From Cranoglanis bouderius (lineage: Eukaryota > Chordata > Actinopteri > Siluriformes > Cranoglanididae): a stretch of DNA of 64,000 nucleotides. The notes below the pieces were generated by a model that was not told the origin of the DNA, made no database searches, and was given only the letters and a program-made list of their open reading frames with translations. Both the position numbers and the translations under genes were made by a program. The stretch is taken from NCBI GenBank assembly GCA_023630585.1, contig CM042545.1:2308415-2372414 (forward strand), read 5' to 3'. Every line of letters begins with the position of its first letter. The stretch's first letter is position 1. Shown one piece after another: positions 55,464 through 63,648 of the stretch.

Positions 55464-58400
55464 CCCATTTGTGACAGAAGAATTTGAGAGTAAATGAGTT
55501 TTTCAGCTTTTACATAGACTTAATATAAAAATGGCAAGTAATGTAGTTCTCCTGCAGCTGGGTGATGGGTGAAGATCTTATGGTCAAAAAAATAAATTCA
55601 TTTGAAACAATATGCAATATGCTTCTACAAGATTTTAGGAAGTAACCAACTTTATGTAGGTTTATGAGATATGAAAGCATATTGTAGAGCTCCTTCTACC
55701 GTTCTCTCTGTCTCATCACCACGTTAAGATTCAATGTGTTCTCTAAGGTGAATCTTTTCTCAACATTTAATACCACGATTGAAAGATATGTCAGTTAATT
55801 CACTGGCTGAATAAGCTATAGGACTTGTCATGTCCTGTAGATTTTGTGGGAATGTTGTACTATAATGCTGGGAAAAATCACCAATAAATAGGAGGGCTGA
55901 GATTTGGAAGAGTACAAACCACTTAATTAGAGGTTCTGGTCATTTTCACTGTCTCTGTTAATGCTTTTGTTCTACAGTGAATCCAAACATAAGTGACAAA
56001 TCTTTTGTGGATTGCAATAAACCATTTTTATTGCTTTTTCATATGATTGTAACAGTTATTTAGGGGGGCATGGTGGCTTAGTGGTTAGCACGTTTGCCTC
56101 GCACCGCCAGGGTTGGGGGCTCTATTCACACCTCCGCCCAGGGTGTCCCCCGTCTCGTGAATCCCGAGTCCCCTGGGATCCTGTGTAGGATAAGCGGTAC
56201 AGAAAATGGATGGATGGATGCATAAAACAGTTATTTATTAAATGGCAGGATGATTTTACTTGGCATGCCTATTTTTGGTGCAGGATGAAATCACAGACAA
56301 AAAAATTATCCAAAATAAGATAACACTTAACTAATCCAAGGCCATCTGTCCACGACTGATTAGGATGACTTTAATGGCTGCTGTGAAGCAGATGGGAGAG
56401 ATTGAACAGACAATTGCTAGGACTTTCTCAATCCGATGCCAGCCTAGTAATAACTAGAATAGCAGATTTGAAATTTTATAAGGAAATGAAGGATATGAAC
56501 AAAATGTGTATCCTGTTGTGCTGTTTTAGCAGTTGGTTCAAAAATGGTCCACTAGTGAAATTTTAAGTTCAGGCTAGCTGTAGGCCATATACAGCCCCCA
56601 TCCAAAAGTATTGGAACAGCAAAGCCGATTCTTTTGTTTTTGTTATACACTGAAGACATTTGGGTTTGAGATCAAAAGCTGAATATGAGACAGTTGATGA
56701 GAATTTCAGCTTTCATTTCATGGTATTTACATCTAGATATGTTATGTAACAACTTTTTGTTTGAACCCACCCATTTTTCAAGTGATCAAAAATATTGGAA
56801 CATGTGACTGACAAGTGTTTCTTGTTGCCCAGGTGTGCCCTGTTAGATTGATTATTTAAACAATTAGTAGCCTTGAATGTCTACTCTTGGTTTGAGCTCT
56901 GGGTTTTGCTTGTGAAGACTGCATTTGTTGTTAAAAATGATAAACCCACATGAAGACCAGAGAGATGTCTTTGGGAGAAAAGCAAGCCATTTTGAAGCTG
57001 AGAGAAGAGGGAAAATCTGTCACAGCCATTGCTGTTCCAATTGCTTTCGGAGGGGACTGTATAACTTTTACTTGCAGTTCACCTAATCCAGCTAGATGAA
57101 AAAATAAACAAAAGTAAGTGCCATCAGTGCCACATTATATGAATTCTTACACCCTATCCAAATTTATGAGAAACACAGATGTGTTATTTTGGCCTTAAGC
57201 AAAGTCTGCCAATAATTGTGTTACATGTTTTAAATAAAAATGTTAGAATAGGCCTGAAATTAATTATATGATGATTAACTGTCTTTTGATTTTATGGCAC
57301 TATTAAAACATAAGCAGAACAGTAGTCTAATAATGCACATGTATCTTATGAACAGCAGCCATTTATCCGCATTGAACATGTAAGTAACATTAAATTGCCT
57401 TTTAGACTGTGGCAACATCATTTATTCAAATAATAATTGAGAAAAGTGTGGCGGTCTTGGATGTTGCTGAATTCAGGAAAACAGCCAATAATGACGGAAA
57501 GTCTGGTTTTGACCAAAATGTCTGTTTTTTTTGTTTTGCCAATAATATTATTTGACATTTCTACTTTAAGAAAACATAAGTATATTTTAGCAAAAGGATT
57601 TGGAAATGGTTTTATTGCTTTCATTATTACTTTCAGCTCGCAAAGAACCTTGCTAGCTCACTTTGCTTTTCTCAAACAATGTCATGATTTGACAAATTTT
57701 TTGCGATAGCTGCATGCCATAGAGAAATGGACACGAGCCTAATCAGTGCAGTTTGTAATCGGATACTGACGTCTGATGCACATGAAAAGAGCGCTTATGG
57801 ACTCAGTACAGATGACCGCAGACAACCTTTTAAAAAATTTTTAAAACTCAAACAAATTGTGATTAGGAGATTATGTAGTAATTGTAAAAGGTCTGTATTG
57901 GAGGATTCCATTGATCTTTTAAAGAGAGTTTTTCCTCATATGTACAGTATAAGTTCTCTCTCTCACACACACACACAACCACAACCACAAACAAATTTCC
58001 TTTCACTTGAGCGCATCTTTAAACATGAATGATATGCTCAGGGACATGCTTCTTACTCTACACTAATGCACACTTTAGAGTGTGTATGTAGAGCTGGCCA
58101 GAGGTTCATTAATTACATTAGCAGCTGCAGACCTGTGGGACGGAAGTGCTCTGGGGTGATGCGGGTAAACTCTGCTCTTGCTTATTTGCACCAAGAGGCC
58201 TGGTAGGTACTGCTCAGTGAGAATTACTCACTAACTCCTTAGTGGACATCCCACAGCTTAAATGCATGCTTCAGACAAAGTAAAAAAAAATAAGTACCTA
58301 TTGATGCATCTTTAACAAGGCTAGTAACCTTTACCAAAAAAAAAAAACTGTGTGCTGTGGTCTCTAGAATGACATTTCCCTAGTTTGAAAATGGAAATCC

Positions 58401-61400
58401 TGTATCTTGGAGGTCGTAGTTAAATTTGTATGGTTTAAGGCAGATACCTGCGCAGCACTGCTATTAAATATATTATCCTACACATCACTGGTTAGCAGTC
58501 AGGATTAGTTACCACACTAGGGATTCCCAGTGGTTGAGTGACATGATGCTTGCTGGGTATTTTAGTGCAAGAACACTGATCAACAAAAACAGGTGAGAGG
58601 TGCAATACTGCCCAACAAATTATCATCACAGTATAACATGACAAACAACATATAAAATGCCTGGTTTATGCCTGAATTTCTTGTGATAACTCTTCATCAT
58701 TGTTTCACTCACTTTCTTTGCGTTATCTTTTCTCCACCTCTCTTTCTTTCTGTCATTTTTCAAGGATGGTTTGGTGAAGTCAGACATGGAGAAGCTGACA
58801 TTCTTTGCCGTGTCTGCTCCAGAGAAGCTCGACCGTATAGGAGAGTATCTTGCCGAGCGCCTCAGCAGGGACGTGGTCCGACACCGCTATGGGTACCACA
58901 AACACACACACGCACACAGTCACTCACTCATAAAGCCATAGTGCATATACAGAGCCCTCCACTAATATTGGCACCCTTGGTAAATATGAGCGAAGAAGGC
59001 TGTGAAAAATTCTTTATTGTTTAACCTTTTGATCTTTTGTTAAAAAAAATCACAAAAATACTCTGCACTCGTGGATATCAAACAACTGCAAACACAACAC
59101 AGGTTTATCCAAAAAAAAAAAAAATCTTTGTTAAATATCAGTACCACATTTATTGGCACCCCTATGAATTCATATGAGAAAAATATATTTGAAGTATATT
59201 CCCATTGATATTTAAATATTTTTAGTACACCTGGGTGACTAGGAACAGGAAATTGTTCAACCAAGTTTGACATGACAGGATATTGCAGCACAAAACCCTG
59301 AAATATGTCAAACCTACAAATAATCCAAGACAATCATTACTCAGTATAAAACGAATAAAAGATAGCTGATATACAGGCATATTAAAATAAATAAATATAT
59401 ATATGACTAACACAGATTCACAGAAAAGGCATCCTGTAAGTTATCCATACAACAGTTTTAAAGCACGGGGACTAAAGCAGAGTTCATGATGTTTAGTTTT
59501 GCTCCTGGGTACAACAAATGTCTTGTGCCGCTGACGAGAATAAGTAGGTGTTGGAGCCACAGGCAGGAAACAATGCAACGGTGATGAATTGTCCTTGAGT
59601 ATTTCAGTAAGAGTATGTATGGTGGCTTCCTCACGCCTCTCACTCAGTTTTGGGAGAGATGAAGTCGGAATGCCTATTATCCGACAGCATCGCTTTTGAA
59701 TCCTCTCTAACTCCTCAGAGAGACCTTTAGGTAGACCACCCCATACTGGACTAGCATATTCGAGAACTGGCCGTATAAAAGACAAATATACCTGCACTAA
59801 AACATCACAAGGAAGACCCGCTTTTTTTGCAGTGCAGAGATAATATATTCTGGGGCGCACCTTCGAAATCATGTACTTAATGTGGGCATCCCATGACAAG
59901 TCAGAGGATATTTGAACTCCAAGCAATTTAAAGGTGGAAACTCTACTACTTGCATGTCCTGAGATAACAGGAGACGGAGGGGAGGGAATGTTGTCCTCTC
60001 TCCTGGCACTAATTACCATGTCCACAGTCTTAGCTCCATCCATTGCCAATGTAAATTCCTGTCCCCATTCCACTACAGGCCTTCTGAGTGAGTCCAGGTA
60101 AAGATCCCATTAGAAACTCTGTGATTTGTTAGATCATCAGCATATTTCACAGTTATTACCGAAGGAGGCAAATATGAATCCAGGCTGTTTATACATATGA
60201 CAAAAAGCAGAGGGGATAGAAGTCCCCCTTGAGGAACACCAGCTGGAACTGGAAAGGAGTTAGACACACAGGAGCCCCACTTCACCCTCTGCTCTCTGTT
60301 ACTCAGATAGCTCCTTACAATAAGCCAAAGGGGTCGTCTGACATGCAAGTCAGCTAAGGAATGTAGCAGTCGGCAATGTTCAATTGTGTCAAATGCTCGA
60401 GTGAAGTCAACAAAAACAGCGTGTATATCCATTTTAGGGGAGCTGTTAAGTGCTTCATGCCAGTGCTGCTGAATTTTCACAGGGGTATAAATATGAGGTA
60501 ACACACAGGCAAAATTCCCTTAGTCATTCATAACAATGGGTAAGACCAAGGAATATAGCTGTGTTGTGTGGCAAAAGGTTGTTTTGGGAAGTGGTTATAA
60601 GAAAATAGCACAAGCATTGAAAATGCCCATTTCCACCATTAGGGCAATAATTAAGAAGTTAATTATGTTAAGTAAAAATGTTGTGAATGAACCTGGAATT
60701 GGATGTGTGTCTATATCGTCTCAACGCACTGTGAAGAGGAATGGTTTGAGTGGCCAAAAAATCTCCAAGGATCACAGCTGGAGAATTGCAACTGTTAGTT
60801 ACTTAGTTGCTTGCATCTTGGGCTCAGAAAGTCTCCAGAACTACAATCCGAAGTCACCTACATCACCACAAGTTGTTTGGAAGGGTTTCAAGGAAAAAGC
60901 CTCTACTCTCATCCAAAAAAAAAAAAAACTCGAGCGTCTGCAGTCTTCAGTTTGCCAGACACTACTGGGATTTCAAATGGGATCAGGTTCTATGGTCAGA
61001 TGAAACCAAAATAGAGCTTTTTGGCAATAAACACCAGAGGTGGTTTTGGCACACACAGAGAGGTAGCCATATGGAAAAGTACCTCATGCCCACGGTTAAA
61101 TATGGTGGTGGCTCTTTAATGTTTTGGGGCTGTTTTTCTGCCAGAGGACCTGGACATTTTAGGATACATTAGGCATCATGGACTCTATCAAATATCAACA
61201 GATATTAAATGAAAACCTGACTGCCTCTGCCAGAAAGTTTAAAATGGGCCGTGGTTGGATCTTCCAGCAGGACAATGATCCAAAACGTACATCAAAATCA
61301 ACACAAAAATGGTTTACTGACCACAAAATCATGGTCCTGCCATGACCATCCCAGTCCCCTGATCTGAAACACATAGAAAACCTGTGGGGTGAACTGAAGA

Positions 61401-61823
61401 GGAGAGTCCACCACTGTGAACCTCAAAATGTGAAGGATCTGGAGAGATTCTGTATGGAGGAATGGTCTCAGATCCCTTGCCATGTATTCTCCAACCTCAT
61501 CAGGCATTATAGGAGAAGACTCAGAGCTGTTATCTTGGCAAAGGGAGGTAGCACAAAGTATTGACTAAATGGGTGCCAATAATTGTTGCACACCTATATT
61601 TAACAAAGATATTATTATTTTTTTTTTGATAAACTTGTGTTGTGTTTGCAGTTGTTTTATATCCATGAGAGCAGAGTATTTTTGTGAATTTTTTTAACAA
61701 AAGATCAAAAGGTTAAACAATAAAGACAATTTTTCCCAGCCTTCTTCGCTCATGTTTACCAAGAGTGCCAATATTAGTGGAGGGCACTGTACCTTGCTTT
61801 TACATACGTGGAGCTGTATGACT

Positions 61824-61858
<35 letters not shown>

Positions 61859-62018
61859 TGTGTGTAGGTATGTGGTGATTGCAATGGAAGCGCTGGATCA
61901 GTTGCTGATGGCATGTCACTCACAGAGCATTAAACCCTTCGTGGAGAGCTTTTTGCACATGGTGGCAAAGTTGCTGGAATCCAAGGAACCTGACCTGCAA
62001 GTGCTGGGGACCAACTCC
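40720..62018 (+). CDS. efr3a: EFR3 homologue, N-terminal 122 residues in four exons (gene continues past the window)
   Basis: EFR3 is a palmitoylated peripheral membrane protein that recruits PI4KIIIalpha with TTC7 and FAM126 to the plasma membrane for PI4P synthesis. Splicing 40720-40729, 55296-55372, 58765-58892 and 61868-62018 gives one open frame of 122 residues (3 + 26 + 43 + 50 codons with shared bases), the length I recall for the same part of human EFR3A. Visible marks are the Cys cluster VCGCCG with a further Cys at residue 12, the basic RPRYKRLVDNIFPEDPK segment, then EKLTFFAVSAPEKLDRIG and MEALDQLLMACHSQSIKPF. QSIKPFVESFLHM favours EFR3A, since EFR3B has QSINLFVESFLKM. The GVCGCCG start and the RYGYV junction look EFR3B-like, so the paralogue call is less sure than the family. 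The next exon (expected to start FVKFANIEEDTPSY) is not found before 64000. Intron lengths are about 14.6, 3.4, 3.0 and over 2.0 kb. Confidence 0.93.
40880..40921. repeat. (AAT)n microsatellite, intron 1
   Basis: A perfect trinucleotide array about 150 bases after EFR3 exon 1; (CA)n follows at 40978-41025. Confidence 0.95.
40978..41025. repeat. (CA)n microsatellite, intron 1
   Basis: CA array with a single CT interruption. Confidence 0.95.
41345..41450. repeat. Tc1-type terminal repeat fragment
   Basis: CAGTACTGTGCAAAAGTTTT beginning just after TA (41347) and the following ~100 bases match a common fish Tc1-type terminus. No partner end was found nearby. Confidence 0.5.
41560..41776. repeat. 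Fragment of the same DNA element in opposite orientation
   Basis: CGCAAATGCACCGGGGTTCG, CACCGGGAACAATCACACTC and the terminus CCAGTGTGAAAACCACCTAA are the reverse complement of the first ~190 bases of 42715-43112. The inner end is truncated. Confidence 0.6.
42128..42331. mobile_element. Solo LTR of the element 1 family inside a Tc1 element
   Basis: TGTGAGAC...GCTGCCACA, flanked on both sides by the 5-bp repeat GTGTG (42123-42127 and 42332-42336), is a clean LTR insertion signature. It shares AGCTTGGKACAACTCAAAA, the TTTA-rich segment, an internal (CA)n and the TTCACAA..C.AC..GACCA end with the LTRs at 5676-6036 and 8975-9124. It splits a Tc1 transposase remnant from that element's 3' terminus. 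Confidence 0.75.
42231..42272. repeat. (CA)n microsatellite in the solo LTR
   Basis: A perfect array within the LTR at 42128-42331. Confidence 0.95.
42715..43112. repeat. Non-autonomous DNA element with TTTCACRCTG termini
   Basis: Left end GAGGTGGTTTTCACGCTGAG, right end CCAGTGTGAAAGTCCCCTGA: imperfect inverted termini of hAT type (CAGGGGACTTTCACACTGG). It contains TTTGCTGCGGTCCGA and TTCTATCGAACCCCGGTGCG, shared in reverse with 41560-41776. Confidence 0.6.
43113..44899. other. EFR3 intron 1, no feature recognised
   Basis: About 1.8 kb without a recognised repeat or exon, one of the few long transposon-poor stretches of intron 1. Confidence 0.5.
44900..45340. repeat. Putative non-autonomous DNA repeat (GACGGCGTTTTTG type)
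   Basis: TGTCCACACTGAGACGGCGT near 44936 and GTAGTGTGGACCGAGAAAAC near 45029 match a common fish repeat. GCGTTTTCAGACGTTTCCGT (45292-45311) may be the inverted far end. Boundaries are approximate and there are no coding signs. Confidence 0.4.
45818..45900. repeat. (TC)n and (CA)n simple repeats, intron 1
   Basis: CT array with GTCTTG and GCG interruptions, then a short CA array to 45900; a GT-rich stretch is at 45966-45990 and GT/TA stretches at 46317-46385. Confidence 0.9.
46918..47356. repeat. Non-autonomous hAT-type element, copy 1 (EFR3 intron 1)
   Basis: Starts AGTCCCTCCAGGATTTTGCG and ends CTGCGAAATCCTGTACT, inverted termini shared with 53831-54127. The interiors align in opposite orientation (GTTTTCTACAAAAAGGCACA versus GCAGAAAACTACTTGC; TTACCAGCAAACATCACTGT versus AGTGATGTTTGTTGGTAAAT). 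A clear target duplication was not found here. Confidence 0.75.
47470..47715. repeat. SINE-like repeat, degraded (EFR3 intron 1)
   Basis: GTGGGTTTTCTTCTATGTTC, CTCCCAAAAACATGCAGATA, GGGATAGGCTCCGGCTCCAC and ACTGAAGATGAACG match the same family as 39690-39885. Confidence 0.55.
47716..48323. other. EFR3 intron 1, no feature recognised
   Basis: Short ACACA stretches near 47848-47870 only. Confidence 0.5.
48324..49600 (+). mobile_element. Tc1-like element with left terminus, 3'-truncated, in EFR3 intron 1
   Basis: CAGTCCCCTCTGAAAGTATT starts at 48324 after TA. The left terminal repeat and leader run to about 48680, followed by the transposase: MRELSMGEKQAILKLIKK-like N terminus, WRKKGSTHDPKHASSSVKQG, GGSVMAWAFMAASGTGSLIF, DDVTHDGSSRMNSEVYRYIL and IFIMQQNNDKN (second Asp region damaged). 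Then PDLNPIEQ-like near 49480-49505. The right terminus is missing and frameshifts are several. Confidence 0.83.
49774..49982. repeat. Purine-rich run, (GT)n and (GA)n, intron 1
   Basis: A GGAGGGGGGGG run (about 49783-49795), then (GT)n 49938-49958 and (GA)n 49958-49982 back to back. Confidence 0.9.
50398..50421. repeat. (CA)n microsatellite, intron 1
   Basis: A short perfect array; a (TA)n of about 30 bases is at 50869-50898. Confidence 0.9.
50422..51412. other. EFR3 intron 1, no feature recognised except simple repeats
   Basis: Open frame 50504-50899 ends in the (TA)n tract and has no domain. An (ATT)n stretch is at 51180-51206. Confidence 0.5.
51413..51472. repeat. (CA)n microsatellite, intron 1
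   Basis: A perfect array of about 60 bases. Confidence 0.97.
51832..51881. repeat. (GT)n microsatellite, intron 1
   Basis: A perfect array, opposite in sense to the (CA)n at 51413-51472 only 360 bases away. Confidence 0.97.
52239..52282. repeat. (CA)n microsatellite, intron 1
   Basis: CA array with GACACAGACAC interruptions at its right end; a shorter one is at 53034-53066. Confidence 0.93.
52283..53374. other. EFR3 intron 1, no feature recognised
   Basis: Only a CA array at 53034-53066. Confidence 0.5.
53375..53610. repeat. Interspersed repeat, copy B (EFR3 intron 1)
   Basis: ACACATGCCGAGACCTTGCA, AAGTGACATGTGACACAGTG, TTTGCAATAAATACC and GTCATACAGCCATCTTTCCT match 19305-19535. Confidence 0.55.
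53831..54127. repeat. Non-autonomous hAT-type element, copy 2 (EFR3 intron 1)
   Basis: Inverted ends AGTCCGTACAGGATTTCGCA / TTGCGAAATCCTGGAGGGACT (only partly shown) with an 8-bp target duplication GGATGGCC/GGATGGCT (53823-53830, 54128-54135). Its interior is the reverse of copy 1 with a deletion. Confidence 0.82.
54136..55295. other. 3' part of EFR3 intron 1, no feature recognised
   Basis: AT-rich DNA up to the exon 2 acceptor. The immediate polypyrimidine tract is short (TGTCTCTCGCTACAG). Confidence 0.5.
55296..55372 (+). CDS. efr3a: EFR3 exon 2 (palmitoylation cysteines and basic patch)
   Basis: This 77-nt exon follows the acceptor CTCGCTACAG and ends in ...CCAAAG before a GTACTA donor. 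With the base from exon 1 it codes for 26 residues: GVCGCCGRC, then RPRYKRLVDN and IFPEDPK. In animal EFR3 proteins the N-terminal cysteines are S-palmitoylated and the adjacent basic residues contact acidic lipids. The donor is weak (GTACTA rather than GTAAGT). A pure (CA)n tract starts 17 bases into the intron (55390-55461). An ATG at 55280 in the same frame reads through the acceptor, but it is not needed because exon 1 supplies a better start. Confidence 0.93.
55390..55461. repeat. (CA)n tract next to the exon 2 donor
   Basis: A perfect 72-base array starting 17 bases after the end of EFR3 exon 2. Confidence 0.97.
55462..56062. other. EFR3 intron 2, no feature recognised
   Basis: No repeat family or conserved block recognised. 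Confidence 0.5.
56063..56220 (+). mobile_element. tRNA-derived SINE-like repeat, family 3 (EFR3 intron 2)
   Basis: GGGGGCATGGTGGCTTAGTG, GTTAGCACGTTTGCCTCGCA and TTGGGGGCTCTATTCACACC supply box A/B-like sequence. It ends GGATAAGCGGTACAGAAAAT followed by (GGAT)n. Relatives without the tRNA head are at 39690-39885 and 47470-47715. Confidence 0.7.
56592..57059. repeat. Tc1-type MITE in EFR3 intron 2 (468 bp)
   Basis: CAGCCCCCATCCAAAAGTAT and the end TTGCTTTCGGAGGGGACTG are imperfect inverted repeats with TA flanks (56590-56591, 57060-57061). It keeps the leader and the first ~30 transposase codons (KTRE/GEKQAILKLREEGKSVTAIA), then jumps to the right terminus: an internal deletion derivative of the 48324 family. 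Confidence 0.87.
57062..58362. other. EFR3 intron 2, no feature recognised
   Basis: Open frames at 57437-57709 and 57727-58032 have no recognisable domain; the latter ends in a short CA array (57961-57976). Confidence 0.45.
58363..58565. repeat. Intronic duplicate, copy A (intron 2)
   Basis: CTAGAATGACATTTCCCTAG, TTTAAGGCAGATACCTG, GTTAGCAGTCAGGATTAGTT and AGGGATTCCCAGTGGTTGAG recur in the same order in intron 4 (62143-62350). Confidence 0.8.
58765..58892 (+). CDS. efr3a: EFR3 exon 3
   Basis: The 128-nt exon follows the acceptor TTTTTCAAG and ends at ...CGCTATGG before GTACCA. It enters in phase 0 after PEDPK with DGLVKSDMEKLTFF, continues AVSAPEKLDRIGEYLAERL and ends SRDVVRHRY plus two bases of Gly. 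These residues form the first alpha-helices of the ARM/HEAT-like EFR3 rod and match vertebrate EFR3 almost position for position. The donor is weak like that of exon 2, and a short interrupted CA tract (about 58897-58918) follows directly. Confidence 0.95.
59262..60478 (-). mobile_element. 5'-truncated LINE inserted into a Tc1 element in EFR3 intron 3
   Basis: The minus strand encodes an RT in two frames. The first (60504-60073) has VFVDFTRAFDTIEHCRLL, VPAGVPQGGLLSPLLF and VKYADDL (catalytic YADD). The second (60073-59441) has STFKLLGVQISSDLSWDAHI, VYLSFIRPVLEYASPVWGGL and LERIQKRCCRIIGIP, ending SPRALKLLYG. A frameshift near 60075-60110 separates them. The endonuclease and N-terminal RT are missing (5' truncation). 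The insertion interrupts the leader of the Tc1 at 58950-61789, which resumes at about 60479. Confidence 0.85.
60536..61565 (+). pseudogene. Tc1-like transposase (broken) in EFR3 intron 3
   Basis: It starts MGKTKEYSCVVWQKVV and continues GSGYKKIAQALKMPISTIRA, then in other frames FARHYWDFKWDQVLWSDETK (first catalytic Asp), VKYGGGSLMFWGCFSARGPG, IFQQDNDPK (second Asp) and HIENLWGELKRRVHH (Glu). Frameshifts near 60750, 60930 and 61165 and a stop near 61343 disable it. Confidence 0.87.
61826..61864. repeat. (GT)n tract replacing the exon 4 pyrimidine tract
   Basis: GT array to 61856, then CTTGTGTGTAG up to the acceptor of EFR3 exon 4. Confidence 0.97.
61868..62018 (+). CDS. efr3a: EFR3 exon 4
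   Basis: The 151-nt exon begins with the G completing the Gly codon, then YVVIAMEALDQLLMAC, HSQSIKPFVESFLHMVAKLL and ESKEPDLQVLGTNS, and ends in phase 0 at a strong GTAAGT donor (62019). The protein matches EFR3A helices after the RHRYG junction. The acceptor is unusual: instead of a pyrimidine tract it has (GT)n from 61826 to 61856, then CTTGTGTGTAG. The LINE-bearing Tc1 element ends only 78 bases upstream of the exon, so intron 3 is almost wholly transposon next to it. Confidence 0.95.
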
Positions 62019-62142
62019 GTAAGTGTCAAGTTGTGGTGTGCAGATAAATGTATCAATATATCAAGATGCTTTCTCCATATACTGAGTGAAGAGAAGGTAT
62101 TCAGACAAAAGAAAAACTACAACTTCTGAGCTCGCAGTGTTC

Positions 62143-62350
62143 TCTAGCATGACATTTCCCAGTCTGAAAATGGAAAACCTCCGGATGACATATATGTATG
62201 GTGGAGGTAATAAATTTGTATTATTTAAGGCAGATACCTGAAATAAGTGCTAATAAACTTATCATGTTGTACATCAATGGCTAGCAGTCAGGATCAGTTG
62301 ATCACAGTAGGGATTCCCAGTGGTTGATTAATGCACACTGGGTATTTTGC
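62143..62350. repeat. Intronic duplicate, copy B (intron 4)
   Basis: CTAGCATGACATTTCCCAGT, TTTAAGGCAGATACCTGAAA, GCTAGCAGTCAGGATCAGTT and AGGGATTCCCAGTGGTTGAT parallel the intron 2 copy. The pair flanks exons 3 and 4. Confidence 0.8.
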
Positions 62351-62827
62351 ATGTTAATCAGCAAAGAATTATGAACACTGAAAACTCATCCATTTGAATC
62401 ACTGATTGGTGTCAAGCTTAAGTAAAATAACACTAATTAAATAAATATTAATAAGAGCAGTAACAAGATTGTAGTTATTTAGTTATAATTTCCAATTTTG
62501 TAAAAGGAATTTTCATAGCAAACAGTGATGTTTTAAAAGTACACAACTGGTCCATGGTTTGGAAGAAAAATGTCTATGTGGAAAAAACCTAACAAGCCTA
62601 AAATTCATCCTGGGTAAAGACTCAAGTATTGGATCCAAGTGTGAAAACAACCCAAAGATTTAGGAATGCACAGATAGTTGATTAGTTTACGTAATGCAAT
62701 ATTCAACATGAGCAATATAGACAGAACAAGTCGAACACAATGTTGATGGCCTCCGCCACCAGGTCTAGTCCTTCTTGTTACTAGTTTGTAGGCCAGAACT
62801 ACCCTTAAGATATACTGTATGCTTCAA
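62351..62827. other. EFR3 intron 4, no feature recognised
   Basis: AT-rich; nothing recognised. Confidence 0.5.
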
Positions 62828-63030
62828 ACTTGAAGGGAGCTACTGAGGAAAAACGATTTCAGACATTTGACCTTGCTGTGACCTTGACCCTGTTTGGATC
62901 AATTTCAAAATCTAATCAGGTCATCTGCTGGTTACAATGATGATTCCAGATAAATACTACAAACATTTAACCACTCGTTCTTGAGATATTGCGCTAAAGA
63001 TCATCTCCAATGGACGGACAGACGGACATA
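62828..63030. repeat. Interspersed repeat with TGACCTTGACC and GGACGGACAGACGGAC (intron 4)
   Basis: CTTGCTGTGACCTTGACCCT, AATCTAATCAGGTCATCTGC, TTCTTGAGATATTGCGCTAA and TGGACGGACAGACGGACAT form a repeat known, from memory, in many fish and invertebrates. I cannot assign its class. Confidence 0.6.
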
Positions 63031-63208
63031 ACAAGCACTCTCAGCAGAGGCAGAGAGAGATCGGGCGAGACGTGGTGAGACCAAGGGAGAAGATCACTCA
63101 ACGTTAATGGCCTTCACCTGTTTTCTTGGTCAGATTTAGTTCAGTGAGATCTAAAATAGTACTTCTGGATGGGGAAACATGCTGCATAATTTAACAGTGA
63201 ATGGAAGG

Positions 63209-63210
<2 letters not shown>

Positions 63211-63242
<32 letters not shown>
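63211..63242. repeat. (GA)n microsatellite, intron 4
   Basis: A perfect GA array. Confidence 0.95.
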
Positions 63243-63245
<3 letters not shown>

Positions 63246-63481
63246 TGTAAAGTGCTATACAAATTAAATTGCAGAAAAGAAAGAAGCAGAGGAGAGAACG
63301 GAAGGACTAAAGGAATTAGCAGCTAGGTGGGTGGACGGTGTGAAATGTGCCACTGAGAGAATTCTGAAGTGCTAATGTGTTTACCCTTTCTTTTTGAGAA
63401 TTTCAAGGCTTTATATTTCCATCTCTCTTTTTATTTTGAAACTCTGACCCTTCCAGGCTCTGCCTCTTATCACCACCTGAC

Positions 63482-63648
63482 TACATTTACATTTACATTT
63501 ATGGCATTTGGCAGACGCCCTTATCCAGAGCGACTTACATTAATTTCATTTATACATCTGAGCAATTTGAGGGTTAAGGGCCTCGCTCAAGGGCCCAACA
63601 GTGACTAGGCTGAAGCAGATGTGCTAAAGCATTGAATCACTGAGTAGC
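63482..63648 (-). mobile_element. tRNA-derived SINE, family 2 (EFR3 intron 4)
   Basis: ATTTATGGCATTTGGCAGAC, GCCCTTATCCAGAGCGACTT and GGCCTCGCTCAAGGGCCCAA match 29021-29218. The tRNA-like end is degraded (AATCACTGAGTAGC near 63634). Confidence 0.7.

Larger units (their letters stand above)
58950..61789 (+). mobile_element. Tc1-like transposon carrying a nested LINE, in EFR3 intron 3
   Basis: The ends CAGAGCCCTCCACTAATATT and the complementary AATATTAGTGGAGGGCACTG are flanked by TA (58948-58949, 61790-61791). The ~210-bp left terminal repeat (58950-59160) mirrors 61580-61789. Without the LINE (about 59262-60478) it is about 1.6 kb. Related copies lie at 19553-20155 (+) and 35700-36753 (-). 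Confidence 0.9.

Noticed and set aside
62019..62129. Continuation of the exon 4 frame to a stop at 62127 as a short EFR3 C terminus
   Set aside because: The residues after GTNS have no EFR3 similarity and a strong GTAAGT donor sits at the family's exon boundary; this is intron read-through.
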